Shown piece by piece: positions 11,282 to 24,226 of a stretch of 64,000 nucleotides of DNA. Numbering within the stretch: the stretch's first letter is position 1; the number at the start of each line of letters is the position of its first letter. Origin of the DNA: Trichoplax adhaerens (lineage: Eukaryota > Placozoa > Uniplacotomia > Trichoplacea > Trichoplacidae). A program made the position numbers and the translations under genes. Under the pieces are notes generated by a model that was not told the DNA's origin, did no database searches, and saw only the letters and a list, made by a program, of their open reading frames with translations. The stretch spans positions 1,090,731 through 1,154,730 of the forward strand of contig NW_002060943.1 in NCBI RefSeq assembly GCF_000150275.1, given 5' to 3'.

Positions 11282-14200
11282 ATGTCTATGGAAAGGCAGT
11301 TCTTTATCAAAGATTCGCATAACAAGCAAATTACAGCTATTGGTTATCATCCAGCACGCCGGGTTTATATCATCGGCTTCGAAGGTGAGTTTGACGATAC
11401 AATCTTAAGATAGATCAGTGCACTTCATGACAACGTTAGAACGCTACATTTATCTGGCACTAACTTAATATATAATTATTAAACTGTATAGTATGTCTTG
11501 TATCTGATAATATTGTGAATATCTCTTAAACATGGATTACTTGATATCAATCAGTACTAGAAAGGAATTTCAAGGGTGGTGTAGTTTAAATTAACGCTGT
11601 ATTACGTAGGCGCTATCATTACTAGTAGTTTTCTTTTAGAACCCTACATTAATCTGGCACAAACATAATATATAATTATTTAACTGTATAGTATTTTTCG
11701 TATCTAATAATATAGCGAGTATATCTTAAACATGAATTACTTGGCATTAACCAATACTACAAACGAATTTTAGGGATAGCGTCGTTTAAATTAACGATGC
11801 ATTACGTAGGCACCAGCATTACTAGTAATGTTCTTATATCTTGGTTACATTACCGTCAAACTTCTAATAGCTTATGATAATGTCTATTTATAGCTCAATT
11901 TCAAGCCAAAATCAAGTGTGACATTACTATTCATTCCATAATCACTTGACAATTTGAAGAGAATGCGATCACGTCAAATTGATCATACGGTCAAAAACTT
12001 ATGATACATTCTTCTAATTGGTTAGCTAATAACAGCTTTCATATTCTCTATCGTTACATTTCAGTTACTATCCCTTATTACAATCAGAAGCAAATTTTCA
12101 AACTTTTCTATCTAAATATAGTAATAGCAATCTTGTACTGTAAATCTCGTCTTCACACTACTAAATATACTAATACTTGTATTCACTCCTTTATTGCATA
12201 ATATTGCACAATTAAAATCACAACCAATTATCTAACTTTTCAAAATATGGTGCTTAAAAATATTGTACACCTAGGATTTCTATTAAACGAAGAAATCTTT
12301 GCAACTCTTGCACAAGAGTATTAATCATTATTTATAATCCTTCTGGTTTGTAAGGAGATACTGTAAGATCAAAAATTTTTGACCACAAGGAAAAAATTTT
12401 CATGGACTACTTGTATAATAATTCAGATGCCACAAACTATAAATTTTGCATACTACAAGCTGTTTCTTGACAACAAATCGTTCTAATAAAACTATAATAC
12501 TGTAGATGGTCTTACTAAAACTATGGAAGTGGATACAGGCCAAGTGATATCGTCAACCCAATTACATTCCGGTTGGATAACGGATTATTTTTACTGGTAA
12601 GGAACAAATGATTAATTCGATGAAATTAAAATTGTAGCTTAACAGTAGCATTTCAAATTCGAAATTGTCTATTGCTACATATGATAGGGCTGAATCAAAA
12701 CTTTTTTTCTCATCATCTAATGATGGAACAATTATTGCTTGGGGTACCGCTGGATCAGCACATGAGATTTTTGGTGTAAGTTGACTGATTTTCAGCTCCT
12801 ATTATATGTAATGTTGACATTCATATAGAAATAGTGTTATCTTACCAATTGAATGCCATGCCTCATTTAATTTAAAAACTTTTCAAAGTAAAATTTTAGA
12901 GCTTTTACTAATTGTCTTAATTTAAACAATTGTATTTTCTTATAATTATTTGTAGCTGGGATTGCCAATCTATGCGATGGGCTTTAATTCGCGAAAAAAT
13001 TTACTAGTATTGGGTGTTAAAAATGGTGTCTTTTTGTTTGCTTTAAAGTATGGTACGTGAACAACGATGTCCAGTAGTAATCATTTATAAGACGATTTTC
13101 TTATCATTTTCGATATTTCATTTTTTGATATTTCCTTCATTTTAGAACTATCCAAAGATGCTAATAGCCTATTTGAGAATGACACACGTAATATATACAA
13201 ATTTTAAATATATTCTGAGAATTGTTTACATGCATTTTAAGTCATCGGAAGTTATCAAACTTCAGGAATATTAATTCCTATAACTACTGTAGTGCAAAAT
13301 TAATTATTACGTCTATTATTCTCTTTAGTTAGCAATTTCTTAGCCATCGGATATTTTAAATTTAATTTAAGTAAAGATAGATACTGTACAGCTATACAGT
13401 AATCACAAATGCAACCAAAAAGAAAGCTATTTGAAAATTTAATTTCTGCAATAGCATTATTATTAAATATCAAGGCTTATTTTAATATAGCCTTTGTTTC
13501 GGAAGAAAACGATGATATTGTCAAGTGCATCCGATGTAATGAATCTCGTGTTTATACTGGAAGGTAAAACATTTACCTATTAAGCATTTCGTTAAATTTA
13601 TACGCAGAGATAATATTAGAAGTAATCGTACTACTAAATTAAATCAGCCGGCTTATATGCCGGCCATGGTACTGATTTGATATGTAGACCTGTTTTAGTG
13701 ATGATCTTATATTATAAGTTTTACTTAATTGCAGTTATGACCGGCGCTTAATTATCTATGACGCCTATTATTATCCAGGGGATGTTGGATTAAAAATTGT
13801 AACCAAGTAAGTCTTGAATATCGTAAGCATTTAATTAATAATTGAGCAAAGTTTAAATCAATTAGTATCGCATACGTATAATATATGGGATTGTTCAACT
13901 ACGGAAACGCAGCTGTTAAAATTAATATCAGATTACCTCCGGTAATTTAATGAATGGTATTGATATTTACATCCGGTATATGGTATAGATATCTTGAGCC
14001 ATTCAAAAAGTAGTAGTTATAATTGTTAACGTGCATAGTTGGCGTATTATTAAATTATCATACCGCATAAAAGATGAATTTTGTGGTACAATTTATTTAT
14101 ATACACTTAAGAAATGATAAGCCAGTTAAAATTCTAAAACTGCGTCTAATATGCCAATTAGTTAAATACGTAGAGCATGCTATCTTTTTATATGTTCGTT

Positions 14201-17200
14201 TAAAGCTATATTATCAGAATTCATAATTGAAAATAACAAACAATTTAACGTTTATAGCGGAGGAGTCTCTATTCTAATATATAAAGATTAAAGTCTATTC
14301 CTTAATTATACTATTTAAATTTAATTACATAAATCATTTGTAACATAATTTAATTTACAAAATTTCATAGAGTTAATGCAGCCCATGATGCTGGAATAAC
14401 ATCATTAGAAATTTTTTCGGATAACGAAAACAATACTTGGTAAAGCAATAATCTCTTGATGTTCGTATTGTTTGTGCTAGACAGTTTTAATGTTACTGAA
14501 TCTTCAGTTACCGTTAGTAATCTCTATTTTTGATTTAGGATTGTAACTGGATCATTTGATAAAATTGTTAAAGTTTGGTCACAAGATGGTAAAGTCATTT
14601 TGAAGCATGATGCTTTCACGTATGTATTAAGCACGCGAATGAAATATATAGTCATCCAGCATCTAAAGAGTTACTCTAAATTTAAAATTTCTGTAAAGAA
14701 GAACCGGTATTGGTTAAAATTTTTTATGTACATTTTATGATGTCATATAAACATTTTAATCTATAATTCAATTGATGATAGGGAAGCAATTAACGATTTA
14801 TGCTACGTTCAACGTTCAAAAACCATATGGATAGCTGCTGGATCACCTAAAGCTAATTTATTTGACCCGAAAACTGGAGAAGATGTAAATACTAGCTATT
14901 ATCTATTATATTGCGAATTTAATACTTATTTAATGAATATAATGATAAATGAAGATTTATGTATTTATAAAAACAAATAAAAAATTACAAATTGACGGTT
15001 ATGATAGGTTTCTGATTTTATCGGAACATTTCAAAATGATGATTATGAGGGAGAAAAGTAAGTGTTTTACAGTTATGGAGATGATTATGAGTCTCTCGAA
15101 ATCCATTTAGATTCAAAAATAACTTGGTTAATGTTTTCTGCTGGAATATAATTTAATCCACCTTATCTTAGCTATATCTTTACATCTTGTAAATTTTTCT
15201 AAATTTGTTTAAATTCAAAAACAACTTGCTTAATCTACTTTGCTGGAATATAATTTAATTCATCTTATTTTAGCTACATCATTACATCTTTAATGTATGT
15301 TCACGAAATGAATACGGTTATTGGTAAGACTTACATTTAATCTATAAGAGGTTTCTCAATGAGTTGTCATCTAATATTAGAAAAAGACTCTTTACAGCTA
15401 TAGTTGATTCTATCAAACTGATTGTATCGAAGTCATAAAAGTTCGTAAGTAGTATATGCAATGTGATAAATTTGGAAATTTATTTAGCATCAACGAATCG
15501 AAGGCAGATTATCACTTGGAAGTACAATCCATCTGGTTGTGTGACTGCACTCAAATTTCATAGTGGTTTGGATTCATTAACTTATAGTAAGGAAAATTTA
15601 ATCTCTTCCGATAATGTATGGCTTATTAACATCAGTTAAATAAGTAGTATATTAAAATTTTTACATTCTTATTCGAACTTAGTTTTTAACTGTTAGGGTC
15701 ACTTCAGCCAGAAGATCAGTCTCTAGTGTTATTCTTTTATCGTATTAGTAACAAATTATTGAATTAGTAGTACTCCATATCACAGTGTTTGGGCTATCGA
15801 ATGGAATAGATAAAAGTTGGATTTATTTTGAAGAAAATATTTTTAAATGTCTTACGTCGATTATGATGCAATTTGAATTGTACTTACATAAGTAAAATAG
15901 ATACTGTCTGTGTAGGCTGATATTTACTAACTATAAATGAATTTTTATCTGATTGCACTTCGGGGATAACTAAGATAATTATTAATTATATTAAGCGAAC
16001 AGTAAAAGGCATTAAAATTACTAGATAAAATAAATGAAATAAGTAATAGCTTCATTAATCATAGTATAAATTAATAGATAGGCCAGCAATTACCATATAG
16101 CAATGTCTAGATTATGTGAATTCTAAAGAAGTACATTAATAATAATTTAATTCCAACTATTTAAATATGTACACAGTTATTGATGATCGGGCCAGTAAAT
16201 GCATGAAATCATCAGAATGTTGCTTCAAATATTAGTGTTATGGATTACTAAATAAGCCGATATAATAACAGATGATGAAGTTATTTCAGATATTATCAGT
16301 ATTTATTAATTACCGGAAGAATACAAAAGTGTACTAATATGCAGTGACATTACTCTAAAAAAAAGCAATTAGATTGTTCGATTTATGGGAAATATTAATT
16401 TTAAAGATAACGATAGAATTTTATTGTAAGATTAATAGGTATGTATTATCATTTTGTAACTAGCATACATTTATTTTTTACTTTTTAGCTCGCAAAGCTC
16501 CAATTTTAATGTTTACTGGTACTACTAAAGGAGAAATTGCCAAATGGGAGCAATTGCAAGCCAATAATTTCACTTACACGAAAGAAATTTATAATTATTC
16601 CGAAGCCACCTCAAAATTAGCTATACAATTAATGGAAAAGCAGGAAGAAGATTGCAGAAAAGTCTATAACGTCAATCGTGAAAGATTTCTATCGTCAATA
16701 TCATCGATTATTACCACTGGTGATTCTAATCCATCTCGACAATCATTCAGTCCCTCAATACTATCGTCATCATCCAGCGAAAGCACGGTAATAAGCAGAT
16801 TTAATCAGAAAACAACAAATAGTATAAATTTATTTCTCTGAAATACCAGCACAAGATTTAACCATAAATTAGTTCTTTACTTACTTACCTTTCCTGCATG
16901 ACTTCTCGTATAATTCTACAATATAGGCATTAAATAGAGTACGTAGTAGCAACAACTGCGCATATATCAAGTCTATCTTTATTGAAAGCCTAGATGACTT
17001 GGTTATTGCTTCAGAAGACAGCAATATTTGTAAGTTAGTGACATAATTTGAAAAATTTGGAGAGGACGAATAATATAATTGAATAGAATAACGGCCATTC
17101 CAATTATTAAATGTTGATTTATTGAGAATATCAATACGTTTACATTCATACTTTCAATTTGTTGCTTTCATGCTATAAGATCAGTATCTCATGTACTTGA

Positions 17201-20200
17201 CAAAATCTTAAAGTATCCATTTTTATAAATATGTGTAGATGTTTGGGGCTTTGATGAAACCGCTATCAATTTATTGAACAATATTGATCCTCCTAAAGAT
17301 GCAGGCCTAGTTGAGAGATATTCTGTATTGCTTGATGCTAATTCAGACTTACTAAAGAAACATGGTAGCCTACAAGCGGTAGGTATAGAATAGATTACAT
17401 ATTTTTATTAATAACTGTGTACATAGAGCCATTGCAACATAGAGATTTTATAGCGATTATATCATTAAATCAATTACGTTTCTATATAGCTTTTAATGCA
17501 TTTACTACTGTTATAAATCAGTATAGGAAATTTTATAGCGAATTTGTTCAAATGATAGCTTACTAATGATCTTAATTATGAAAAATTGCTCCAAGCATAC
17601 TTAATTAATCTTTTCACATGCTATCATTTCATTAATTATCTGCAAAATCAGCCGATATTTAAAAGTATTCTGAATATGGATATTTCCATGTAGAATTAAG
17701 TTATTGTAATCTGCAATTATCTAGGATCAGGAATCTGTTAATAATCGTGTTGCGGGCTTCATTTGTAAATTTGTTTTAACTGGTCATACAGGCTGTGTGA
17801 CTAGCTTAGCAATTGTTGAACGAGGGAGTGGATATGACACAACTTATTTGGTGGGTAGAACTTATTTTTATATGGATTAAGGCTGTCATCAAGTTCTATA
17901 GGGTGCTTTGGAAGTTACATGGTAACAGAGCCAAGATAATTGATTTGAAAATGTAATTATTTCAGATTAGCGGTGGTTGGGATCGTAAGATCTATGTATG
18001 GGATTTAGAAGCAAAAAAGTAAAACATTTGCCTTTTATGAGTGCACACACTATGCAGATTCTGCGTTTAGAGTCGATATTATTATCTGAATTTAAATATG
18101 GATATTAATTTCTACTACTTTGATTGTAATTATTTATTCCAGGCTTCATGATATTTTGCGAGGGGATGATGATTATAGCAACAATAACGATGAACTAGCT
18201 TCGGATGGTATTATATTGGACATTGAGTATTGTAAAGAGAGGTATGACCAGGAGAATTTTGTTGTATTTTGCATATTTTGCGATTTGTGCTGTTATATTA
18301 GATAGAATAGTTTAAGCTTTAGATTTTCAAACATAAGCATCAAGCTAATTGGTAGTGTGTTACAGTACAAAAAGCATAACGAGCGCAGGTCTAATTTATG
18401 ATATATAATATTTGCTTGAAATATTACTTATAAGCATAGAATGACAGATAGAATCAAATATTATTATTTATTTAATAGTGAGTAAAGTAACAAGGAATTG
18501 CAGTACGTGAAATGTAACGAGCGGGCTTTATGCTAGTTATTAAGTTTTTGGATAGATACAGAGAATCTGTTAATCAATTAATTCTCGTATGTTAAGATTG
18601 ACCTATGAACCCTGGAATCTGATCAAAGTATAGCCTAAACATTATTGTAAATTTCTTAACACCTCATTAGAAAGTCATTATTGAAATTTAGGATTATCGA
18701 ATTACACCTATCATCATTTCAAATTCCAGAGACAGCATGGGGTTGTAAATAAAACATTGATCTATCAGACCAAATAAACGATCTACCTACGGTGTATTTT
18801 AGACCCTATTAGTAAATTAGCAATCATTTATGGAAGAGCGATAATTATTGGGCTAATTGAATAAAAATGCTGTAGTACTGTTTGCATCGTTAGGAAAGAG
18901 ATGCAAAATTTCTATACAACTAACCAATGTAGCCCGATGATGAATGATTTACTAGAGAATACCAGTACCACTACTGCATCTTCAGTTAGAATTCAATTAT
19001 ATCTCTAATTTTTACCGTATCTTGGTTTAATAGATCGAAAAGTCGGAGTTTATTACAGTAGAAGACTAGCTTATTAGTCGATCAGAACAAAGATGATCAA
19101 TTAAATACTCAATTATCCTTTCTTGTACAAATTAAGTACCCTATAGATGAATGAATAAGCTGCATAAGATATCTCTTATGATTCAGTACCTTCTGTGCAC
19201 TGATGTTTTTGTATGGGTATCTGTATGTCATTACTATCGAAAATAGTGATGCCATGATATAGTTTAAAATTCTGAGATTGATTGTGTTACATTCATATAG
19301 ATATACAGTAACATAATGGGAATCTTCACTAGACTTATTATCCGTAGCTATGGTATAATCATGAAGTTTAAATCGAAAAATTTGATCTTAACTACTCCTA
19401 TATGGAAACATAGATATTCAATTAAACAGCTATCATTTTATGTATTATATTTAGAAACGAATTCGCCTATGCTTCATCAGATCGCTTAGTTTACGTACGT
19501 CAATTTTCATCTCGAGGTTCAGAGATGAGATTAGTTAACGTTTTGCAAGGTCACGATGGCGAAGTAACTCAGGTTTGAATGATAAATAAATTATGAACAA
19601 TTAGCTACCGTACCCTTCTGATAGATATAGACACGCATATTTATATGCATAGTGCGTAAAAGTATGATTTGTTAATGCGTACTATAGTTATGATGGCTAT
19701 TAAGTCAGATATAAATTAATATCGAATGAAATATGCTTAGGTAAGATGGTGCGCTCTTCATCAACTTTGGATTACAGGATCTGAAGATGGAACAATAAGA
19801 TTATGGGTATGAAAATTTCTTTCTATCGATGTCGTTACTAAATAAACATTAGTGGAGGTTCTTAGTCGCTTAGATCTAAATGTTTAGCCATTGATTATTC
19901 ATAACTGCAAAAAATAACTTTGTCTAAATTATTATGCATTGGTGGCTTCTCTAGACTGCTGATGGAATTTCATATGATACAGTTTTAAATGCCCATGGTA
20001 GTGTCGCCGTCCTGTGCATAGATCAAATTAATGGCTGTATCTTAGCTGGTGTCCAACATGCCATTAGGTGCCGTAGAGAAGTTTCGATTAACCCATAAGC
20101 GTAACTATTGAATTGAAATAGTATGTTGTATTAATACGTTGCTCTGTCTGTTTACATCAGAGTCTACGACCCGGAATATAAAACATTAGTACAAACAAAT

Positions 20201-20618
20201 TATGGACATAAAGATTCTGTTAGAGACATTATCCATATCCATGAGAGAAATCAGGTGTGGAAATGGGAATTGACAATACATTGTATTTCCTAAGACGATA
20301 ATAATTTATTGGACCATTTTCATACAATTCATCTTGTTCTTTAACTTTTATTTTAGTATATTTCTGTATCATGGGATAAAACTATTCGAATATGGAATGC
20401 ATACAAAAAACGTAAGGACAGTTATAAAACGATTTTAATTATATCATTCTGCTATTATTAATAGAATTTAAGACTGACATTATCCAAGATGTATTAATGC
20501 AATCTTTCCATTAACTAATCTAGCTACTCGAAAATGGAGAAATATCGATAGAGATAATGAAGAGGCTCGAAAAAATTTCAATTTTAATACCGTGGACCCT
20601 GTCGAGTATCAGAATTAA
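11282..20618 (+). CDS. WD40-repeat protein, many small exons
   Basis: The start is ATG 11282 (MSMERQFFIKD). Exons supported by splice sites and phase: 11282-11384, 12506-12596, 12646-12775, 12956-13052, 13491-13563, 13735-13806, 14371-14439, 14539-14619, 14782-14884, 15008-15057, about 15488-15615, 16489-16787, about 16972-17029, 17239-17378, 17725-17850, 17966-18018, 18143-18241, 19455-19572, 19741-19806, 19955-20067, 20161-20254 and 20357-20411. WD signatures recur: NDGTIIAW, GSFDKIVKVW, ASEDSNIYVWGF, GGWDRKIYVW, GSEDGTIRLW and SWDKTIRIW. A Ser-rich stretch in exon 16489-16787 separates two blocks of repeats, so two beta-propellers are likely. Phases fail to join around 15057-15488, between 15615 and 16489, and after 20411, so an exon or junction is wrong there. 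The end is either 20514 or 20618. I cannot name the orthologue. Such proteins are usually scaffolds, and several are ciliary. Confidence 0.75.
11441..11836. repeat. Two tandem copies of a ~200 bp unit in WD40 intron 1
   Basis: The copies start at 11441 (ACGCTACATTTATCTGG) and 11641 (ACCCTACATTAATCTGG). They stay alignable through TATATAATTATT, AACTGTATAGTAT and the ATTACGTAGGC blocks. This is purely intronic, between exons 11282-11384 and 12506-12596. Confidence 0.8.
15111..15290. repeat. Two tandem copies of a ~102 bp unit in the WD40 gene
   Basis: Copies start at about 15111 and 15213 with ATTCAAAAAYAACTTG. They share CTGCTGGAATATAATTTAAT-like and CATCTTATYTTAGCTA blocks. The repeat lies in the intron where the exon phases do not join cleanly, so a duplicated or lost splice site is possible. 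Confidence 0.75.
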
Positions 20619-21558
20619 GTTATTATACTTCTGTTACACTATATTCTCAGATGTAAACTAATTCTTAGCAGCATTATTCTCTATAGTGAACTTAGATAAT
20701 ACAATTGAAAATTGATTAATTTAATATATTGTTATTGACTGACAATAATTAATGTATATGCATTCGTAGTTTATACTAGAAGTTTTTCAGAGATAAAGAG
20801 TAATCTAAAATGATGATATAAGGTATTACGAGCAGTACTGTCAACGTAGTTCTTTATATAACAGGCAACTAAAGCGATCTGTAATGGACAAATCTAATTT
20901 CAATATAGTTTGACCAGCGAATTAATAACGCGGTAATTATAATCGTTGTTACAGTCGTATTGGTGATGATGCTCTGGTTATTTATTTTATTTAATACTAA
21001 ACATATTACCTATCGATAGCTACAGTTATAAGCGAGATTTCTTAATTTTATTGCACATAAAATGATTACAACCAGTATCCATCATAACTTGACTTTGTTT
21101 TAGCGCACTTGTACAACTTACGTATATACCATAACCTCCCGCAATAAGATGCATACATACAATTTGAAGTATACATGACACTCATTATATGTAAATCATT
21201 TCAATAATATTATTAATAGGAAACATGTAAAATCAGTTTATGTTCTATTATAAATTAGTTGTATAGAATAAAAAAATTTGTCAGTTCTCTGTAACTGCGT
21301 CAGTTTATTTACGATGATCGATGAAGGTATATAAACTGCTTTCAGCAGATCAGTGCAGATATAGTTTAGATAGTTTGTCTGATGCGGTACCAAATTGATA
21401 CCACCAAAGTACTGTATTTTACATTGCTAATTCTATATACGGATCACCTTAAAGGCAAATGGTCGATCCATAATTAAAGAGCAGAAATAATTTAAATTTT
21501 ACTAATAACTATCACTGGATGATAATAAGGTGTAAAAGACATTTAATCTATGTTAAAT
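20619..21558. other. Convergent intergenic region, 3' UTRs
   Basis: The WD40 gene (plus) and the RBM7-like gene (minus) end towards each other here. TTTATT at about 21303-21308 reads AATAAA on the minus strand, roughly 250 bases past the RBM7-like stop, and is a reasonable polyadenylation signal for it. Nothing else is recognised. Confidence 0.5.
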
Positions 21559-24226
21559 TTAGCCGTAAGGTTTAAATCGTTTTCTGTCGCTCGTACGGTT
21601 CAAGTCGGACTCGTATGATCGATCAGGTCTTGCGTCCTGTCTTCTATCTCGATTCCATCCATCATGGTTATACGATGATGGATAACGATCATTGTAATTT
21701 CTATGATCTCTATAAAAATGATTGTAATGATCATCGCTACTATAGTGCTGTCGATCGTAAGGGCGATGACTTCTACTATCATGTATATCATAGTTGCCTC
21801 TATGACGAGCTCCCATCCTGTCATCGTCGTGTGACCGCTGTCGATGATTATCAATTGATCGATGAGGGCGATATTTGTCATCATAATACTCTCTTGTACT
21901 CCTATCAGGACTATGAGGATGATAAGATTGTCCATGTTCACCATGATGGCTTTCGTCATAATATTTTCCTGTATTTGCATCAGGGCTATGGGGATGATAA
22001 AACTGCCCTTGTTTACGTAATCTATCCGCATGGCTTCTCATAGAACCTCTACGATCTGAAGGAATATCGACTCGATCGATAGGTCCCTGATCATATCTGT
22101 AATTTCTAGAAGGCGCATCTAATTGTTCATCTGCCTGATAATTATCTCTATATCTGTGGTATTGCTTGGAGGAAGCGGAATCTTCTAATCCATCCTCTAC
22201 AACATGTCCACGATGTCTTTTATCGGCCGCTTCAAGCATTTTATCGAAATCCGTTTCGTCATCACGGTTGTCTACGTTATCATGTCTAACACGACGGCTT
22301 TTGTGGATCCTATCTCCTTCTGTAGACGGATAAGCAGGGTCGTAAGGTTCAACGTCATCTTTAGTGTTTGATGCATTACCTGCGTACCGACTCATTGAAT
22401 CCATTTGTCGATACGGTGTGGAGCTATTGTGATCATTGACATCGTGTTCTGTTTGATTGTGGCCTTTATAGTTAGGATTTTTAACAAATCGTGGGAGATT
22501 ATTCTCAGCAACAATTCTCTTAATAATTGGATACGGAATCGATTTACGCTCTTTAGAATTAAGATTGACACGCATTGGTTTCTGAAATAGTAGTAGTCCG
22601 TTGAATAATTCGGTTGCGTACAGTGCTGAAACATTTCTGTTATAATACACAAATCCATATCCTCTAATGTCTCCAGTAGTATCATCTTTAGGCAAATTAA
22701 TCCTACTTATTGAACCAGCCTGTAATAATTGACGTAATGAAATGAGTGTTAAATATTCAAAACATTTCTACTTTCTATCTTTCAATTGAAGTGAATTTCA
22801 ACTCTATCCATATTAACCAATGTCGTTCATTTATTACAATCATTATAATGATAAGATTATTGTCTTCCATCCTCTACAACCTGTCTCTTTCAAAGGTTGC
22901 ATAGTTCAAACTGAACACGATCTTGCTCAGATTAGATTACAAGCATTTGGAATTGATACAATTAAAAGTCGATCATGCAACAATCAGTTTAGCAAGTAGC
23001 AGTTGGTTCTCCAGTATCCAAGTGGATCATCTTGTACTGGATGGTACTTTAGAATGACAAAATGTGCAACGTATTGTAAACTTTAACATTCAGCTAAGGA
23101 ACGATGAATATTTTTTCGAGATCTATCTCATGTGAGCACTTCGCTAACACATTATCGCAGGAAATATGGTCAATTCATGATCGCATCATTCATCAATACC
23201 ATAACAATTAGCAATGTCGATGCTGATCCTAAAGTTATTGATACTCAGCCGACAACTACAAACTTATTATGATAGGAAAATTGGAAAGTTTGGTGGAGGT
23301 AGAGTATCCTATACGTATTGTATGTCTCATCCGAGCAACTCACAACTACATCATCCATCATGACATTGAATAATGTCTCGGCTGATACTCAGCCGACAAC
23401 TACAAACTTACTATGATAGGAAAGTTGGGAAATACAGTGGAGGTAGAGTATCCTATACGTATTGGATGTCTCATCGGAGCAACTCACAACTACGTCATCT
23501 ATCAAGACATTGAATAATGTCTCGGCTGCTACTCAGCTGGCAACTACAAACTTATTATGATAGGCAAATTGGAAAGTACAGTGGAGGTAGAGTATCCTAT
23601 ACGTATTGTACGTCTCATGGCAGCAGTTCACAACTACATCATCCATCATGACATAGAATAATGTCTCGGCTGATCACTCATAACTTACCACTACATCGGC
23701 CATCATGACATTAAATAATCTCTCGGCTCATACTCAGCCGACAACTACAAACTTATTATGATAGGAAAATTGGAAAGCAGAGTGGAAATACAGTACAGTA
23801 CTGTATAATATACGTATATTTCATCTAAGCAACACACAACTACATCATCCATCATGACATTGAATGATATTGATGCTGATATCCAAGTCATCGTTATGCA
23901 ATTGCATTTGTAGCACCTAACTAGCAAATTCATTTCATCTACTACAGGAAAGAGCGATCTCTTAACACCTAGCAGTCCTAGAAATAATGACACTCGTCCA
24001 TACTACAGTTTACAAGTAGAACTTCCAATTGTCATTATCACCTTGTCATGATCACGCAGCTCAATACAAAATTTGAATTCATGACTAGATAACATCAACT
24101 GACCTTAACAAATAATTCATATAATATCTTATCGGTTACTTTCTTATCTAAATTGCCGACATAAAGAAACAATTCGGAAACTAGGGCGAAATCATCATTT
24201 AGTGGCGGATTTTGCCCACTAGCCAT
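21559..24226 (-). CDS. RBM7/RBM11-like RRM protein
   Basis: Two exons on the minus strand: 24226-24104 (ATG at 24226, 41 codons, donor GTCAGT) and 22719-21559, joined in phase 0, giving about 427 residues. One RRM spans about residues 17-95, with RNP2 LYVGNL at 21-26 and RNP1-like RGYGFVYY at 60-67. Its wording (VGNLDKKVTDKILYELF, ELFNGLLLFQKPMRVN) matches vertebrate RBM7 and RBM11. RBM7 is the RNA-binding subunit of the nuclear exosome targeting (NEXT) complex with MTR4 and ZCCHC8. The remaining ~330 residues are low-complexity, rich in Asp, Arg, His, Tyr and Ser, and longer than in human RBM7 (266 residues as I recall). They include a duplicated GQxYHPHSPD block. Intron 1 (22720-24103) holds a tandem repeat array. 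The gene is head-to-head with the CFAP45 gene. Confidence 0.88.
23218..23895. repeat. 144-bp tandem repeat, about four and a half copies, in the RBM7-like intron
   Basis: The word TACTCAGCYGRCAACTACAA starts copies at 23242, 23386, 23530 and 23731. A shortened copy begins at about 23674. Regular spacing is 144. Each full unit contains GTGGAGGTAGAGTATCC and CATCATGACATTGAATAATG. Divergence between units is low, so the array is probably fairly young. Confidence 0.88.

Noticed and set aside
21600-22043. Two further open frames of ~140 codons (one on each strand) over the RBM7-like C-terminus
   Set aside because: They are shadows of the repetitive GAT/CAT/CGA-rich tail sequence. They consist of runs of Ile/Met/Thr or Tyr/Asp/His and have no domain, while the 378-codon frame continues a proven RRM.
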